Below, in pieces: positions 34,649 to 43,498 of a DNA stretch of 64,000 nt. The DNA lies in contig NZ_CP043450.1 of assembly GCF_003286415.2 (NCBI RefSeq), forward strand, positions 3,162,001-3,226,000. The letters are read 5' to 3'. Within the stretch, counting starts at the first letter, position 1; every line of letters begins with the position of its first letter. The position numbers and the translations under genes are program-made. The stretch comes from Mucilaginibacter rubeus (GTDB taxonomy: Bacteria; Bacteroidota; Bacteroidia; Sphingobacteriales; Sphingobacteriaceae). Below the pieces are notes generated by a model, which was not told the origin of the DNA, ran no database searches, and saw only the letters and a program-made list of their open reading frames with translations.

Positions 34649-35581
34649 ATGAAAAATAAGGCATTGAAAAGATTGATTTATAGTTTGTGGGTATTGCTGG
34701 TTCTCCTTTCATTTTTTCCTTTTAAATCATACAGTTCTAATTTAACTAATAGTGTTCCCCCTCAGTCGGATACTGTTGTTAACAGCACCGGTTTTAAGAT
34801 CAAAACCATTATTATCGACCCAGGGCATGGTGGCAAACCATCAGCGTCTACAGGTCATTATTCGCATGGTGCGTCGGGCTCATATTCGTCAGAAAGGAAT
34901 GTAACGCTGGCTATTGGCTTTAAATTGCAGGCCGCTATAGAAAAAGAATTGACCGGCGTTAAAGCTGTGATGACCCGTACTACCGAAGATGATGTTTCGT
35001 TTGAGCGCCGGGCCGAAATAGCAAACGAAAACAAGGGACAGCTTTTTATATCGCTCCACTGTAACTCATTATCTGACAGAACCGTTCGCGAAAAAGTGGG
35101 CACTAAACGTCATAAAGCCGTTTACCGCACGGTAAGAGTACCCGACCGTTCGGGCAAAGGTGTGCTGATTTTGGTTTACGGATTGCACCGTACCCGCGAG
35201 GAAGAAAGCGCTATTCAGAAAAATCAGGTTGGCGAGGAAAGTGAACTTGATGGCGGCGCATTGGATCCTAACGACCCGATGACCATTATTTTAACTAACG
35301 AGTACAAAAGGAAATTCCGTCAGCAAAGTATTAAACTGGCTACTTTAATAAATGGCGAGTTTACTGATACCGACGGAAGGCGCAGTGAGGGTATCAGGGA
35401 GCAAGGTATTTACGTGCTTTGTCACAGCGCAATGCCATCGGTACTGGTTGAAACCGGCTATATCAACAACCCGGATGATGAGAAATACCTCAACTCGGAA
35501 GATGGGCAAAACGAAATTGTGGCCTCAATTATCCGCGCATTAACAAGCTATAAAAAAGAAATGGAACAGGTTGCGCAATAA
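34649..35581 (+). CDS. N-acetylmuramoyl-L-alanine amidase (Amidase_3)
   Basis: A 310-residue cell-wall hydrolase. The N-terminal hydrophobic segment (about 8-30) is a signal or anchor. The zinc amidase core follows: IIIDPGHGGKPSAS (first His), SSERNVTLAIGFKLQ (Glu ligand), GQLFISLHCNSLSD (second His) and SVLVETGYINNPDDEKYL (catalytic Glu). It cleaves the bond between muramic acid and the stem peptide, for cell separation or remodelling. The MlaD-like gene follows by 111 nt, with a 9-bp stem-loop (TATAAACCT/AGGTTTATA at 35635-35658) between them. Confidence 0.95.
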   Translation: MKNKALKRLIYSLWVLLVLLSFFPFKSYSSNLTNSVPPQSDTVVNSTGFKIKTIIIDPGHGGKPSASTGHYSHGASGSYSSERNVTLAIGFKLQAAIEKELTGVKAVMTRTTEDDVSFERRAEIANENKGQLFISLHCNSLSDRTVREKVGTKRHKAVYRTVRVPDRSGKGVLILVYGLHRTREEESAIQKNQVGEESELDGGALDPNDPMTIILTNEYKRKFRQQSIKLATLINGEFTDTDGRRSEGIREQGIYVLCHSAMPSVLVETGYINNPDDEKYLNSEDGQNEIVASIIRALTSYKKEMEQVAQ

Positions 35582-35692
35582 TTATAAAGCTAAACTGTTA
35601 CCTTCTACGTAAATAAAACGTACATAATAAAACATATAAACCTTTTTGCAGGTTTATAACCTTAAACACAATTAACGCATAAACTCTACTTA

Positions 35693-36637
35693 ATGAAAAT
35701 CTCTAACGAAACAAAAATTGGTGCACTTACGGCCATTGCAATTACTATACTCATATTAGGTTACAGTTATTTACGCGGTAATGATATTTTTTCGGGATCA
35801 AATAAATACTACGCTATCTATAATAGTGTTGAAGGCCTTACCGTTTCAAAACCTGTTTTGGTAAACGGCTTCCAGATAGGACGCATCTCTAAAATGCAAC
35901 TTCAGCCTGACGGGCGTACCGTGGTTGAATTTAAAATTGAACCGGATGTAGTTGTACCTAAAAATACGCTTGCTAAACTTGAAAGTACCGATTTGTTAGG
36001 CAGCAAAGCCATAGTTTTTGAGTTAGGGAATAGCAATGTACCCGCCGAAGATAAAGACACACTTAAAGCCGATATTCAGGGTAGCCTTGCAGAAAGCCTG
36101 CAACCAATACAAAAAAAGGCAGAGTTGTTGATCACCAAGCTCGATTCATCTTTAACAGCGGTAAACAAGATCCTGAACCCTAACTTTCAGAAAAACATCG
36201 ATCGCAGCTTCATGAGCATCGCCAACTCTTTGCAAACGCTTGAAGGAACTACAAAAAAGATCGATCATCTTGTTGGTGCACAAAGCGGCCATATCGATGC
36301 CATTTTAACCAATGCTGAGGTAGTATCAGGCAATTTAAAAACAAGCACTGCACACCTTAACGGCATGACCGCTAACTTTGAAAAAGTAAGTAATGATGTA
36401 GCTGCAGCCAACCTGAAACAAACGCTTGATAACGCCAACAAAGCCATGGCCGATTTACAGGCAACAATCGCCAAGATCAACGCCGGTCAGGGTTCATTGG
36501 GTTTATTGCTTAACGACGATAAGATGTACAAAAACCTTACCGATGCATCAAATAACCTCAATAACCTGTTTATTGATTTGAAAGCGCATCCAAAACGCTA
36601 CGTAAGCTTCTCAGTATTCGGTGGTAAAAAAGACTAA
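35693..36637 (+). CDS. MlaD/MCE-domain lipid-transport substrate-binding protein
   Basis: A 314-residue protein with an N-terminal transmembrane anchor (about 10-27, LTAIAITILILGYSYL) and one MCE domain (about 38-115; YNSVEGLTVSKPVLVNGFQI, then GRISKMQLQPDGRTVVEFKI). A long helical C-terminal part with AQSGHIDAILTNAEVVSGNL follows. MCE proteins bind phospholipid between inner and outer membranes in the Mla pathway. The ATPase and permease partners (MlaE, MlaF) are not adjacent. Confidence 0.92.
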   Translation: MKISNETKIGALTAIAITILILGYSYLRGNDIFSGSNKYYAIYNSVEGLTVSKPVLVNGFQIGRISKMQLQPDGRTVVEFKIEPDVVVPKNTLAKLESTDLLGSKAIVFELGNSNVPAEDKDTLKADIQGSLAESLQPIQKKAELLITKLDSSLTAVNKILNPNFQKNIDRSFMSIANSLQTLEGTTKKIDHLVGAQSGHIDAILTNAEVVSGNLKTSTAHLNGMTANFEKVSNDVAAANLKQTLDNANKAMADLQATIAKINAGQGSLGLLLNDDKMYKNLTDASNNLNNLFIDLKAHPKRYVSFSVFGGKKD

Positions 36638-36681
36638 AGAAGAGCATGAAGCTGAATGCATAAAGCATAAAGCTTTAAAAA

Positions 36682-37596
36682 CTATTCTATAAAAAAGGTT
36701 TTCCCCTCAATTGCAAGTTCAGTTGAGGGGAAATTTATTTTAGCCTCGTCCAGTAACTCGTTCAGGGTTTTATAACGGGCCGAAAAATGACCGATAAGCA
36801 GTTTCTTAGCATTGGTTTTTAAGGCTATCTCTCCTGCCTGTAATGCTGTAGTATGATGGGTTATAACAGCCCTATCAAGCATATCATTTAAAAAGGTAGC
36901 CTCATGATATAGCAGCGTTGCGTTGGCAATTTGGGCTAAGTAGTTTTCATTATACATCGTATCGGAGCAGTAAGCATACGTTTTTGGCTCCGCCGAATCG
37001 ATAGTTAAATCTTCATTTTTGTAGACATTCCCCTTCTCATCAGTATAATCACCGCCTTTTTTTAATATCGAGTAATAGGCTACGGAGATATCAAGGTTTT
37101 CAATTTTCTCTTTGATCAGTTTGCGAAGTCGTTTCTTCTCCCTGAATAAAAAACCGGTGCAGGCAATACGATGATCAAGCGGTATGGTTTCAATAGTAAC
37201 GTCATTATTGCTGACCACTACTTCCCTTTGCTGCGCGTTAGTAAAAACATATTCAACAGGGAATTGAAGCTCGGTATCTGAATATCTTAACTGCAGATCA
37301 ATGATCTCCTTCAATGGTTCGGGGCAAACCAGCTTAAGCCCCTTTTTACGCCCGTTGAGGTGCATGGATGACAATAAGCCTACCAGGCCTAAATAATGAT
37401 CGCCGTGAAGATGACTGATGAAAATGTGATCAATGCGACTGGCTTTGACATCAAAGCGGAGCATTTGTTGCTGCGTGCCTTCGCCGCAGTCTATTAAATA
37501 CAGGCGCTCATTGATATTGAGCACCTGTGAAGTGGGATTTCTGTTAAAGATGGGAGTTGCGGAGCTGCTTCCAAGTATTGTTACCTCAAATTTCAT
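36682..37596 (-). CDS. rnz: Ribonuclease Z
   Basis: A 304-residue metallo-beta-lactamase-fold tRNA 3'-processing endonuclease. The zinc motif HLHGDHYLGL is near residues 61-70 (FISHLHGDHYLG), with further ligands in YCSDTMYNENY (about 213) and ATLLYHEATFLND (about 228-240) and the final His in HFSARY near 270. Length is that of the short form. The last dozen codons encode an intrinsic terminator hairpin (36701-36732). Confidence 0.95.
   Translation of the reverse strand: MKFEVTILGSSSATPIFNRNPTSQVLNINERLYLIDCGEGTQQQMLRFDVKASRIDHIFISHLHGDHYLGLVGLLSSMHLNGRKKGLKLVCPEPLKEIIDLQLRYSDTELQFPVEYVFTNAQQREVVVSNNDVTIETIPLDHRIACTGFLFREKKRLRKLIKEKIENLDISVAYYSILKKGGDYTDEKGNVYKNEDLTIDSAEPKTYAYCSDTMYNENYLAQIANATLLYHEATFLNDMLDRAVITHHTTALQAGEIALKTNAKKLLIGHFSARYKTLNELLDEAKINFPSTELAIEGKTFFIE
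36685..36732 (-). terminator. Intrinsic terminator embedded in the 3' end of rnz
   Basis: On the minus strand, TTCCCCTCAA (36723-36732) pairs with TTGAGGGGAA (36701-36710) and is followed by AACCTTTTTTATAG, whose last three bases are the rnz stop. The hairpin and T-run are read as codons of the C-terminal residues. Confidence 0.7.
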
Positions 37597-37618
37597 AATA
37601 GGTAAACAATCAAATGGT

Positions 37619-37996
37619 TTATCTTGCTTCCTTTTTTAACTCTTTTTCAATCTCTTCCATAAAAATAAGATCGACACCTTCTTCGGCAGTTGGTACAATG
37701 GTTAATACATTATCCAATTGTGATATGGTTATTAAACGTGCAACCGCATCATTTAATCCAGCCAGAATGAAGGAACCTGTAGCATTTTTACACAAGCGAT
37801 GACCAACCAGTAAACTGCTTAAACCTGATGAATCGGCATATTTAACTTGCGACAAGTCAAGAATGATGTTGCGCTGACCTTCGGTATTGATCAGTATCAA
37901 TTCAGATTTTAACTGAGGAGTTACTATTGAATTTAATTTTGATTCATTAAGCTTCAATAATATATATTTCTCGTGTTTATCTACAGTAAATTTCAT
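37619..37996 (-). CDS. STAS-domain anti-anti-sigma factor-like protein
   Basis: A 125-residue single STAS domain. The conserved phosphorylatable serine block reads VKYADSSGLSSLLVGHRLC (about residues 50-68), as in SpoIIAA-like antagonists. The preceding strand NIILDLSQVKYAD fits the family. It is monocistronic or paired with rnz (22-nt gap). No anti-sigma kinase is adjacent. A perfect 18-bp palindrome lies just before its ATG. Confidence 0.9.
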   Translation of the reverse strand: MKFTVDKHEKYILLKLNESKLNSIVTPQLKSELILINTEGQRNIILDLSQVKYADSSGLSSLLVGHRLCKNATGSFILAGLNDAVARLITISQLDNVLTIVPTAEEGVDLIFMEEIEKELKKEAR

Positions 37997-37997
37997 T

Positions 37998-38015
37998 CTT
38001 ATTAAATTTAATAAG
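37998..38015. promoter_or_regulatory. Perfect 18-bp palindrome before the STAS gene
   Basis: CTTATTAAATTTAATAAG is its own reverse complement and ends 1 nt before the start codon region of the minus-strand STAS gene. It could be an operator or a translation-masking structure. It may be chance in AT-rich sequence. Confidence 0.4.
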
Positions 38016-38046
38016 CTAAGATAAATATTTTATGGATATTTTAAAA

Positions 38047-38991
38047 TTACATAACACTCAAGGCGTTATTAATTGCTGTTTCAACACGGGTTAGTACACT
38101 GCCTTCGGCAGGTTTAACAAATGCTTCGCCAATAATCTTTTCATAAAGCTCAATGTAACGCTCAGATATCGAATTAACAATCTCCTCGGTCATAACCGGT
38201 ACCACCTGTTCGTCTTTACCCTGGAAACCATTTTCGATAAGCCATCTGCGTACAAACTCTTTCGAAAGCTGTTTTTGCGGTTCACCTTTTTGCTGGCGTT
38301 CTTCGTATCCTTCTTTATAAAAATATCTTGATGAATCAGGTGTGTGGATCTCGTCAATCAGATAGATCTGACCATCAACCTTACCAAATTCATATTTAGT
38401 ATCAACCAATATTAAACCTTGTTTAGCTGCAATTTCGGTGCCGCGTTTAAACAGCGCCTGGGTATAAGCTTCAAGTTTCACATAATCTTCTTCAGATACG
38501 ATACCTCTTGCCAGGATTTCCTCGCGTGAAATATCTTCATCGTGCCCTACCGATGCCTTTGTAGTTGGCGTAATGATTGGCTCGGGCAGGATATCGTTTT
38601 CTTTTAAACCTTCGGGCAAAGCCACACCGCATACATGGTGCCTGCCTGCTGCATACTCACGCGCGGCATGGCCGGCAAGGTAACCGCGGATCACCATCTC
38701 CACCTTAAACGGCTCACAAATGCGACCAATAGTAACGCTCGGATCCGGAACTGAAATAACCCAGTTTGGAACAATATCTTTTGTAGCCTCCAAAAAACGG
38801 GCGGCAATCTGGTTAAGCACCTGCCCTTTGTAAGGAATAGCTTCAGGCAATACAACATCAAAGGCCGAAATACGGTCACTAACAACCATGGCCAGGTATT
38901 TATTATCTATAGTGTAAACATCGCGTACTTTCCCCTTGTAAAAAGCAGTCTGTCCCGGAAAGTTAAAATGTGTTTCTTTTATTGAGTTCAT
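38047..38991 (-). CDS. purC: Phosphoribosylaminoimidazole-succinocarboxamide synthase
   Basis: A 314-residue purine biosynthesis enzyme joining CAIR with aspartate. Signatures include [40 protein letters not shown], the longer-form block [19 protein letters not shown] and [12 protein letters not shown]. It is longer than the 237-residue E. coli type and resembles the yeast-type form usual in Bacteroidota. The ATG at 38991 is chosen; the longer frame to 39039 only reads into a hairpin element. Confidence 0.97.
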   Translation of the reverse strand: MNSIKETHFNFPGQTAFYKGKVRDVYTIDNKYLAMVVSDRISAFDVVLPEAIPYKGQVLNQIAARFLEATKDIVPNWVISVPDPSVTIGRICEPFKVEMVIRGYLAGHAAREYAAGRHHVCGVALPEGLKENDILPEPIITPTTKASVGHDEDISREEILARGIVSEEDYVKLEAYTQALFKRGTEIAAKQGLILVDTKYEFGKVDGQIYLIDEIHTPDSSRYFYKEGYEERQQKGEPQKQLSKEFVRRWLIENGFQGKDEQVVPVMTEEIVNSISERYIELYEKIIGEAFVKPAEGSVLTRVETAINNALSVM

Positions 38992-38997
38992 TGTTTT

Positions 38998-39075
38998 TAG
39001 TTCATGGTTGATAGTTGAAAGTTCATAGCTGATTTGCATTTTTACTATGAACTATCAACCATGAACTATAAACTA
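38998..39075. repeat. Hairpin element of AGTTCATGGTTGATAGTT type between phoH and purC
   Basis: The left arm TTAGTTCATGGTTGATAGTT (from 38998) is repeated inverted as AACTATCAACCATGAACT (39050-39068 region), with an inner AGTTCATAG/CTATGAACT pair. The total is about 78 bp. It probably folds as one long stem in RNA from either strand. Confidence 0.75.
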
Positions 39076-39083
39076 ATCGCTAA

Positions 39084-40049
39084 TTACTGTATATCCCCGT
39101 AGGCTTCTAATATTCGTTTTACTAATTTGTGCCTTACCACGTCCTCACCGCTCAGGTATACTATTTCGATGCCTTTAATATCGGTCAGGATCCTTAAAGC
39201 GGTATGTAAGCCCGACTGTTGTTTTTTAGGTAAATCTATCTGGGTTACGTCGCCGGTTACTATGAATTTGGCTGATGGCCCCATACGGGTCAGGAACATT
39301 TTCAGCTGCATATCGGTAGCATTCTGGGCTTCGTCCAAAATAACAAAACAGTTATCAAGGGTACGACCACGCATAAATGCCAGCGGAGCAATTTCGATAG
39401 TACGGTTCTCCAGGTAAACCTTAAGTTTCTCGGCCGGGATCATATCGTCAAGCGCGTCATACAAAGGCCTCAGGTAAGGGTCGATCTTTTCTTTAAGGTC
39501 GCCCGGTAAAAAACCAAGGTTCTCCCCTGCTTCAACCGCCGGCCGGGTTAATATGATACGTTTAATTTCTTTGTTCTTTAACGCCCTTACCGCCAAAGCA
39601 ACAGCGGTATAGGTTTTACCGGTACCGGCAGGGCCAATGGCAAACAGGATATCGCTCTTGTTGATACTATCAACCATACGACGCTGATTGGTAGTACGCG
39701 CCCTAACCATAATGCCGTTAGGACCAAACACAATCACTTCGCCGCTTGCAAACTTATCGGCAACAGCCGGTTCAGCATTTGCGGCGTTGTTACTGGCCTT
39801 TGAACCCAGGATCCGCTCGAGGTCGGTTATATTGAGATTTTCAAATTTCTCAACATGATTTATCAGGTGAGTGAATTTTTCCTGAAAAATATTCAATTCA
39901 TTATCATCGCCCAAAACTTTTACTTCACTGCCTCTGGCAACTATTTTAAGCTTGGGGTATTGCTTCTTAATGATCTCAAAATGATCATTATTCGGGCCCC
40001 ACAATACTGCAGGGTTTACGTTTTCAATTGATAGCTTAAGCTCGTTCAA
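39084..40049 (-). CDS. PhoH-family ATPase
   Basis: A 321-residue cytoplasmic P-loop protein. An N-terminal KH-like segment of about 110 residues precedes the ATPase domain. Walker A is FAIGPAGTGKTYTAVALAV near residues 136-154, and Walker B is DNCFVILDEAQNATDMQLK near 231-249. The motif TRPAVEAGENLGFLPGD is diagnostic of PhoH. No ATG suits the 5' end, so the frame likely opens with TTG at 40049 (giving MNELKLSIENV). Its role is uncertain in the family; RNA-related helicase/NTPase functions are proposed. Confidence 0.93.
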   Translation of the reverse strand: MNELKLSIENVNPAVLWGPNNDHFEIIKKQYPKLKIVARGSEVKVLGDDNELNIFQEKFTHLINHVEKFENLNITDLERILGSKASNNAANAEPAVADKFASGEVIVFGPNGIMVRARTTNQRRMVDSINKSDILFAIGPAGTGKTYTAVALAVRALKNKEIKRIILTRPAVEAGENLGFLPGDLKEKIDPYLRPLYDALDDMIPAEKLKVYLENRTIEIAPLAFMRGRTLDNCFVILDEAQNATDMQLKMFLTRMGPSAKFIVTGDVTQIDLPKKQQSGLHTALRILTDIKGIEIVYLSGEDVVRHKLVKRILEAYGDIQ

Positions 40050-40151
40050 TACTAATTTGATTTTTTAGTTACAGATTTTTATGAATTAAAAATTGAATAT
40101 TTGTAGCTTCAAATGCTACTACAAGATTAGCAATAAATATTTATAAAATTA

Positions 40152-40928
40152 ATGGCAATTATAACATTAACTACTGATTTAGGCGATAAAGATATTTACC
40201 AGGCTGCGTTAAAAGGCAGTATCTACAAATTGTTGCCTACAGTAAATATTGTTGATATTACCAACAACGTAGCCGCATTTAACGTACAGCAGGCTGCTTT
40301 TATACTTAAAAACAGTTTCCACTACTTTCCGGAAGATACCGTGCACCTTATTGGTATTGATACTGTTTATAACGACCATACAAAGTATCTCGCCATCCGC
40401 TATAAAAAACACTATTTTGTAGGAGCAGATAATGGCATTTTTTCGCTAATGTTTGATGAGGCACCGGAAGAGATTGTAGAGATCAACATTATGCAGGACC
40501 TTAAATTTCTGCATTTTCCGCTGGCAGATGTTTTTGTAAAAACGGCCTGCCATTTGGCCAAGGGCGGCAAGCTTGATGAAATAGGTTTGCCTGTAAATGA
40601 TATCGAAAACAAAATGAATTTGCAGCCTGTTATCGAAAAAAACCTGATCAAAGGCGTAGTGATCTATATCGATTCATTTCAGAATGTGATAACCAATATC
40701 ACCAAAGAGTTTTTTAACAACGTGCAGCAAGGCAGACGTTTTGTACTCAACTTTAAACGTAACGAAACCATAAACCATTTAAGCTGGCACTACAACGAGG
40801 TGCCCGTTGGCGAAAAACTTTGCTTGTTCGGCATTAGCGACCACCTTGAAATAGCTATCAATAAAGGTAATGCAAGTGGTTTGTTGGGCCTTAACCTTAA
40901 CGATAAGGTGATCATAGAATTTCAATAA
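40152..40928 (+). CDS. SAM hydroxide adenosyltransferase family protein (DUF62)
   Basis: A 258-residue protein opening with the family signature ITLTTDLGDKDIYQAALKG (conserved aspartates for the SAM site). VHLIGIDTVYNDHTKYLAIR and YFVGADNGIFSLMFDE follow, then the C-terminal beta domain (IYIDSFQNVITNITKEFF). Related enzymes hydrolyse S-adenosylmethionine to adenosine and methionine, or use halide instead of hydroxide. The physiological role is unclear. It starts 16 nt before the next gene, so the two are probably co-transcribed. Confidence 0.93.
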   Translation: MAIITLTTDLGDKDIYQAALKGSIYKLLPTVNIVDITNNVAAFNVQQAAFILKNSFHYFPEDTVHLIGIDTVYNDHTKYLAIRYKKHYFVGADNGIFSLMFDEAPEEIVEINIMQDLKFLHFPLADVFVKTACHLAKGGKLDEIGLPVNDIENKMNLQPVIEKNLIKGVVIYIDSFQNVITNITKEFFNNVQQGRRFVLNFKRNETINHLSWHYNEVPVGEKLCLFGISDHLEIAINKGNASGLLGLNLNDKVIIEFQ

Positions 40929-40943
40929 TCCCTGATTAATAAA

Positions 40944-41471
40944 ATGAAGAAAATCGCGTTGCTTGTTGCATTTCTGCTAATTGGGACTGCTACGTTATTT
41001 GCCCAAAGTGCCGTTAATTCCGACTCGGTGGCCTACCAGTTACAGCGTCAGAAAATAAACAACATGCTGGCTGCCCGTAAGCAAAAATTTGGGCAGTATG
41101 AGCAAAGTCTCGGGCAGCATACGGGCATTTTTGGCTTTCAAACCAAAGATGACATTCGCCGGTCGGCAGGCATTTTAATGGATATTGCCAAAACGGACGA
41201 TGCCATTTTTAAAGAGCTTAAAATCCTGCTTGAGTACCGCGATTTTCTGCAAAAACAAATCCAGAGTCATAGTCACGAAACCGAGAGTGCTAACTCTGAT
41301 TATCTTAAAGTTATTGCTCATTTACAGCAACAAAACAGCAAGCTCAAACAACAGTTAACAGCATCAGAACAGCGCCTTAGTACCCGCCAAACCATATTTG
41401 TGATAGTGATACTTTTCATGGGTGCGTCAATTTTGTTACTCATGTTCCGAAAAACCCGTGTTAAAGCGTAA
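40944..41471 (+). CDS. Exported coiled-coil membrane protein, unknown
   Basis: A 175-residue protein. The signal peptide (LLVAFLLIGTATLFAQ) is followed by a mostly helical mature part with a likely coiled coil at about 110-145 (LKVIAHLQQQNSKLKQQLTA). A C-terminal transmembrane helix (about 149-167, IFVIVILFMGASILLLMF) ends in a basic cytoplasmic tail. It may sit with its coiled coil in the periplasm. It is 15 nt after the SAM-hydrolase gene and 30 nt before the ABC exporter. No family recognised. Confidence 0.78.
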   Translation: MKKIALLVAFLLIGTATLFAQSAVNSDSVAYQLQRQKINNMLAARKQKFGQYEQSLGQHTGIFGFQTKDDIRRSAGILMDIAKTDDAIFKELKILLEYRDFLQKQIQSHSHETESANSDYLKVIAHLQQQNSKLKQQLTASEQRLSTRQTIFVIVILFMGASILLLMFRKTRVKA

Positions 41472-41500
41472 ATTCGCGGCTTAAACACGAAAACGTATAC

Positions 41501-43333
41501 ATGGCAAGAGGACGACTGAATAGTGGCAGCAAGGCAGAAGCAGAATTACCTAAAGCAAAAATAAACCGGAGCAGCCTGCGCAATGTAGCAAAATTGCTCA
41601 CTTACCTGAAACCTTACCGCTTGAAATTTATTGCAGGATTAGTATTCCTGTTCCTGTCCAGCCTTGTAGGTCTGGCATTCCCTGCAATTTTGGGCGCGTT
41701 AATTGATGCGGCACAAGGCATATATAAATACAAATATCTGCCGCACGGATTAAATGCCATAGCCATAATGGGTTTCATTATTTTGTTTGCCCAGGCATTC
41801 GTATCGTTTTTCAGGGTGGTTTGGTTTGTACAGGTAGCCGAAAAATCATTGGCCGATATCAGGCGCGATACTTACTTCAAACTTATTACCTTGCCCATGA
41901 ACTTTTTCGCCAACCGCCGAGTTGGTGAACTGAACAGCCGCATTTCTGCCGATCTATCCCAGATTCAGGATACCCTTACTACTACTTTTGCCGAAATGAT
42001 CCGTCAGTTGGTGATCATGGTAGGCAGTACTACGCTATTAGCAATCGTATCTATCAAACTTACACTTGCGCTGTTGGCTATTTTACCTTTCCTTGTTGCA
42101 TTTGCAGTATTCTTCGGGCGCTTTATCCGTAAGCTATCACGCGAAGCCCAGGATAAATTAGCCGAATCAAATACCATAGTTGAAGAAACCCTTCAAGGCA
42201 TTGCTAATGTAAAAGCTTTTGTTAACGAAGCTTATGAAGCTAATCGTTACGATAAAATATTACGCCAGGTGGTGAACATTGCCGTTCGTGGCGCTAAATT
42301 TAGGGGCACATTTGCTTCATTTATTGTATTTTGCCTATTCGGAACCTTTGTTGGTGTTATCTGGTATGGCTCGGTGTTGGTTGCCAACCATGAAATTTAT
42401 GTTGGTGATTTAACCACTTTTATCATGTATTCGATATTTGTTGGTGCTGCCATGGGTAGCTTCCCCGACTTATATGCCAATCTGCAAAAAGCTGTGGGAG
42501 CCAGCGAACGTGTATTGGAAATACTTGGCGAGCAAGGTGAAGACATTTCAATGGTTGAAAGCAATAATGCTGTCAAACAAACCATAAAAGGCGACGTGGC
42601 ATTTAACGATGTGGTATTTGCTTACCCATCCCGCCCGGAAATAACCGTATTAAAAGGAATTTCATTTAGTGCCGATGCCGGACAGCGTGTAGCCATTGTT
42701 GGCCCAAGTGGTTCGGGAAAATCAACCATGGCTTCATTGATTCTGCAGTTTTATCATCCGCAAAGCGGCAACATTTTGTTTGATGGCAAATCTGCCGATA
42801 ATTATTCCTTAACTGATATCCGTAACCAGGTAGCTATTGTTCCGCAGGATGTATTGTTGTTTGGCGGTACTATTATGGAAAACATTGCTTATGGCCGTTT
42901 AAATGCCACAAAAGAAGATATCATACAAGCAGCTAAACGAGCCAATGCACACCAATTTATTTCATCATTCCCCGAAGGTTATGAAACCGTTGTTGGCGAG
43001 CGTGGCGTAAAGCTATCCGGCGGTCAGCGGCAGCGTATTGCAATTGCCAGGGCATTGCTTAAAAACCCATCCATACTGATACTTGATGAGGCTACTTCAT
43101 CGTTAGACTCCGAATCGGAACGCCTGGTACAGGAAGCGTTGGAAGAGCTGATGAAGAACCGGACTTCCATCATTATAGCTCATCGTTTATCAACCATTCG
43201 CGAAGCCGATAAAATAGTAGTACTTGAAAAAGGTAACATTATTGAAAGCGGCAGCCACGCTGAACTTATTAGCAACGAACAGGGACTGTATCGTTACCTA
43301 AGTCAGCTTCAGTTCGAAAGCAGCCAGGCCTGA
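41501..43333 (+). CDS. ABC transporter, ATP-binding/permease (MsbA/ABCB type)
   Basis: A 610-residue half-transporter with the membrane domain first. Six helices span about residues 40-310 (FIAGLVFLFLSSLVGLAFPA is the first), then the nucleotide-binding domain covers about 360-605. Walker A is VGPSGSGKSTMASLIL, the Q-loop lies in QVAIVPQDVLLFGG, the signature is KLSGGQRQRIAIARALL, and Walker B is SILILDEATSSLDSES, followed by the H-loop IIAHRLSTI. It acts as a homodimeric exporter of lipid or hydrophobic substrates. The family alone does not name the substrate. Confidence 0.95.
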   Translation: MARGRLNSGSKAEAELPKAKINRSSLRNVAKLLTYLKPYRLKFIAGLVFLFLSSLVGLAFPAILGALIDAAQGIYKYKYLPHGLNAIAIMGFIILFAQAFVSFFRVVWFVQVAEKSLADIRRDTYFKLITLPMNFFANRRVGELNSRISADLSQIQDTLTTTFAEMIRQLVIMVGSTTLLAIVSIKLTLALLAILPFLVAFAVFFGRFIRKLSREAQDKLAESNTIVEETLQGIANVKAFVNEAYEANRYDKILRQVVNIAVRGAKFRGTFASFIVFCLFGTFVGVIWYGSVLVANHEIYVGDLTTFIMYSIFVGAAMGSFPDLYANLQKAVGASERVLEILGEQGEDISMVESNNAVKQTIKGDVAFNDVVFAYPSRPEITVLKGISFSADAGQRVAIVGPSGSGKSTMASLILQFYHPQSGNILFDGKSADNYSLTDIRNQVAIVPQDVLLFGGTIMENIAYGRLNATKEDIIQAAKRANAHQFISSFPEGYETVVGERGVKLSGGQRQRIAIARALLKNPSILILDEATSSLDSESERLVQEALEELMKNRTSIIIAHRLSTIREADKIVVLEKGNIIESGSHAELISNEQGLYRYLSQLQFESSQA

Positions 43334-43498
43334 TTAGCTTGCTCAGATTAATTCGGCATATGTCAGAACTTATAGCCGATTATTCCGTTTACACTCGCAG
43401 TAAAACGAGTGTAAACTGCTATATTCACAAATTAAAGATTACTTATAACGTAATATAATTATAGATACCGCCCCGGGGATGCGTATCACTTATAAAAA

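Noticed and set aside
38992..39039. Longer N-terminus for purC
   Set aside because: The extra codons lie in a hairpin repeat; family homology begins after the ATG at 38991.
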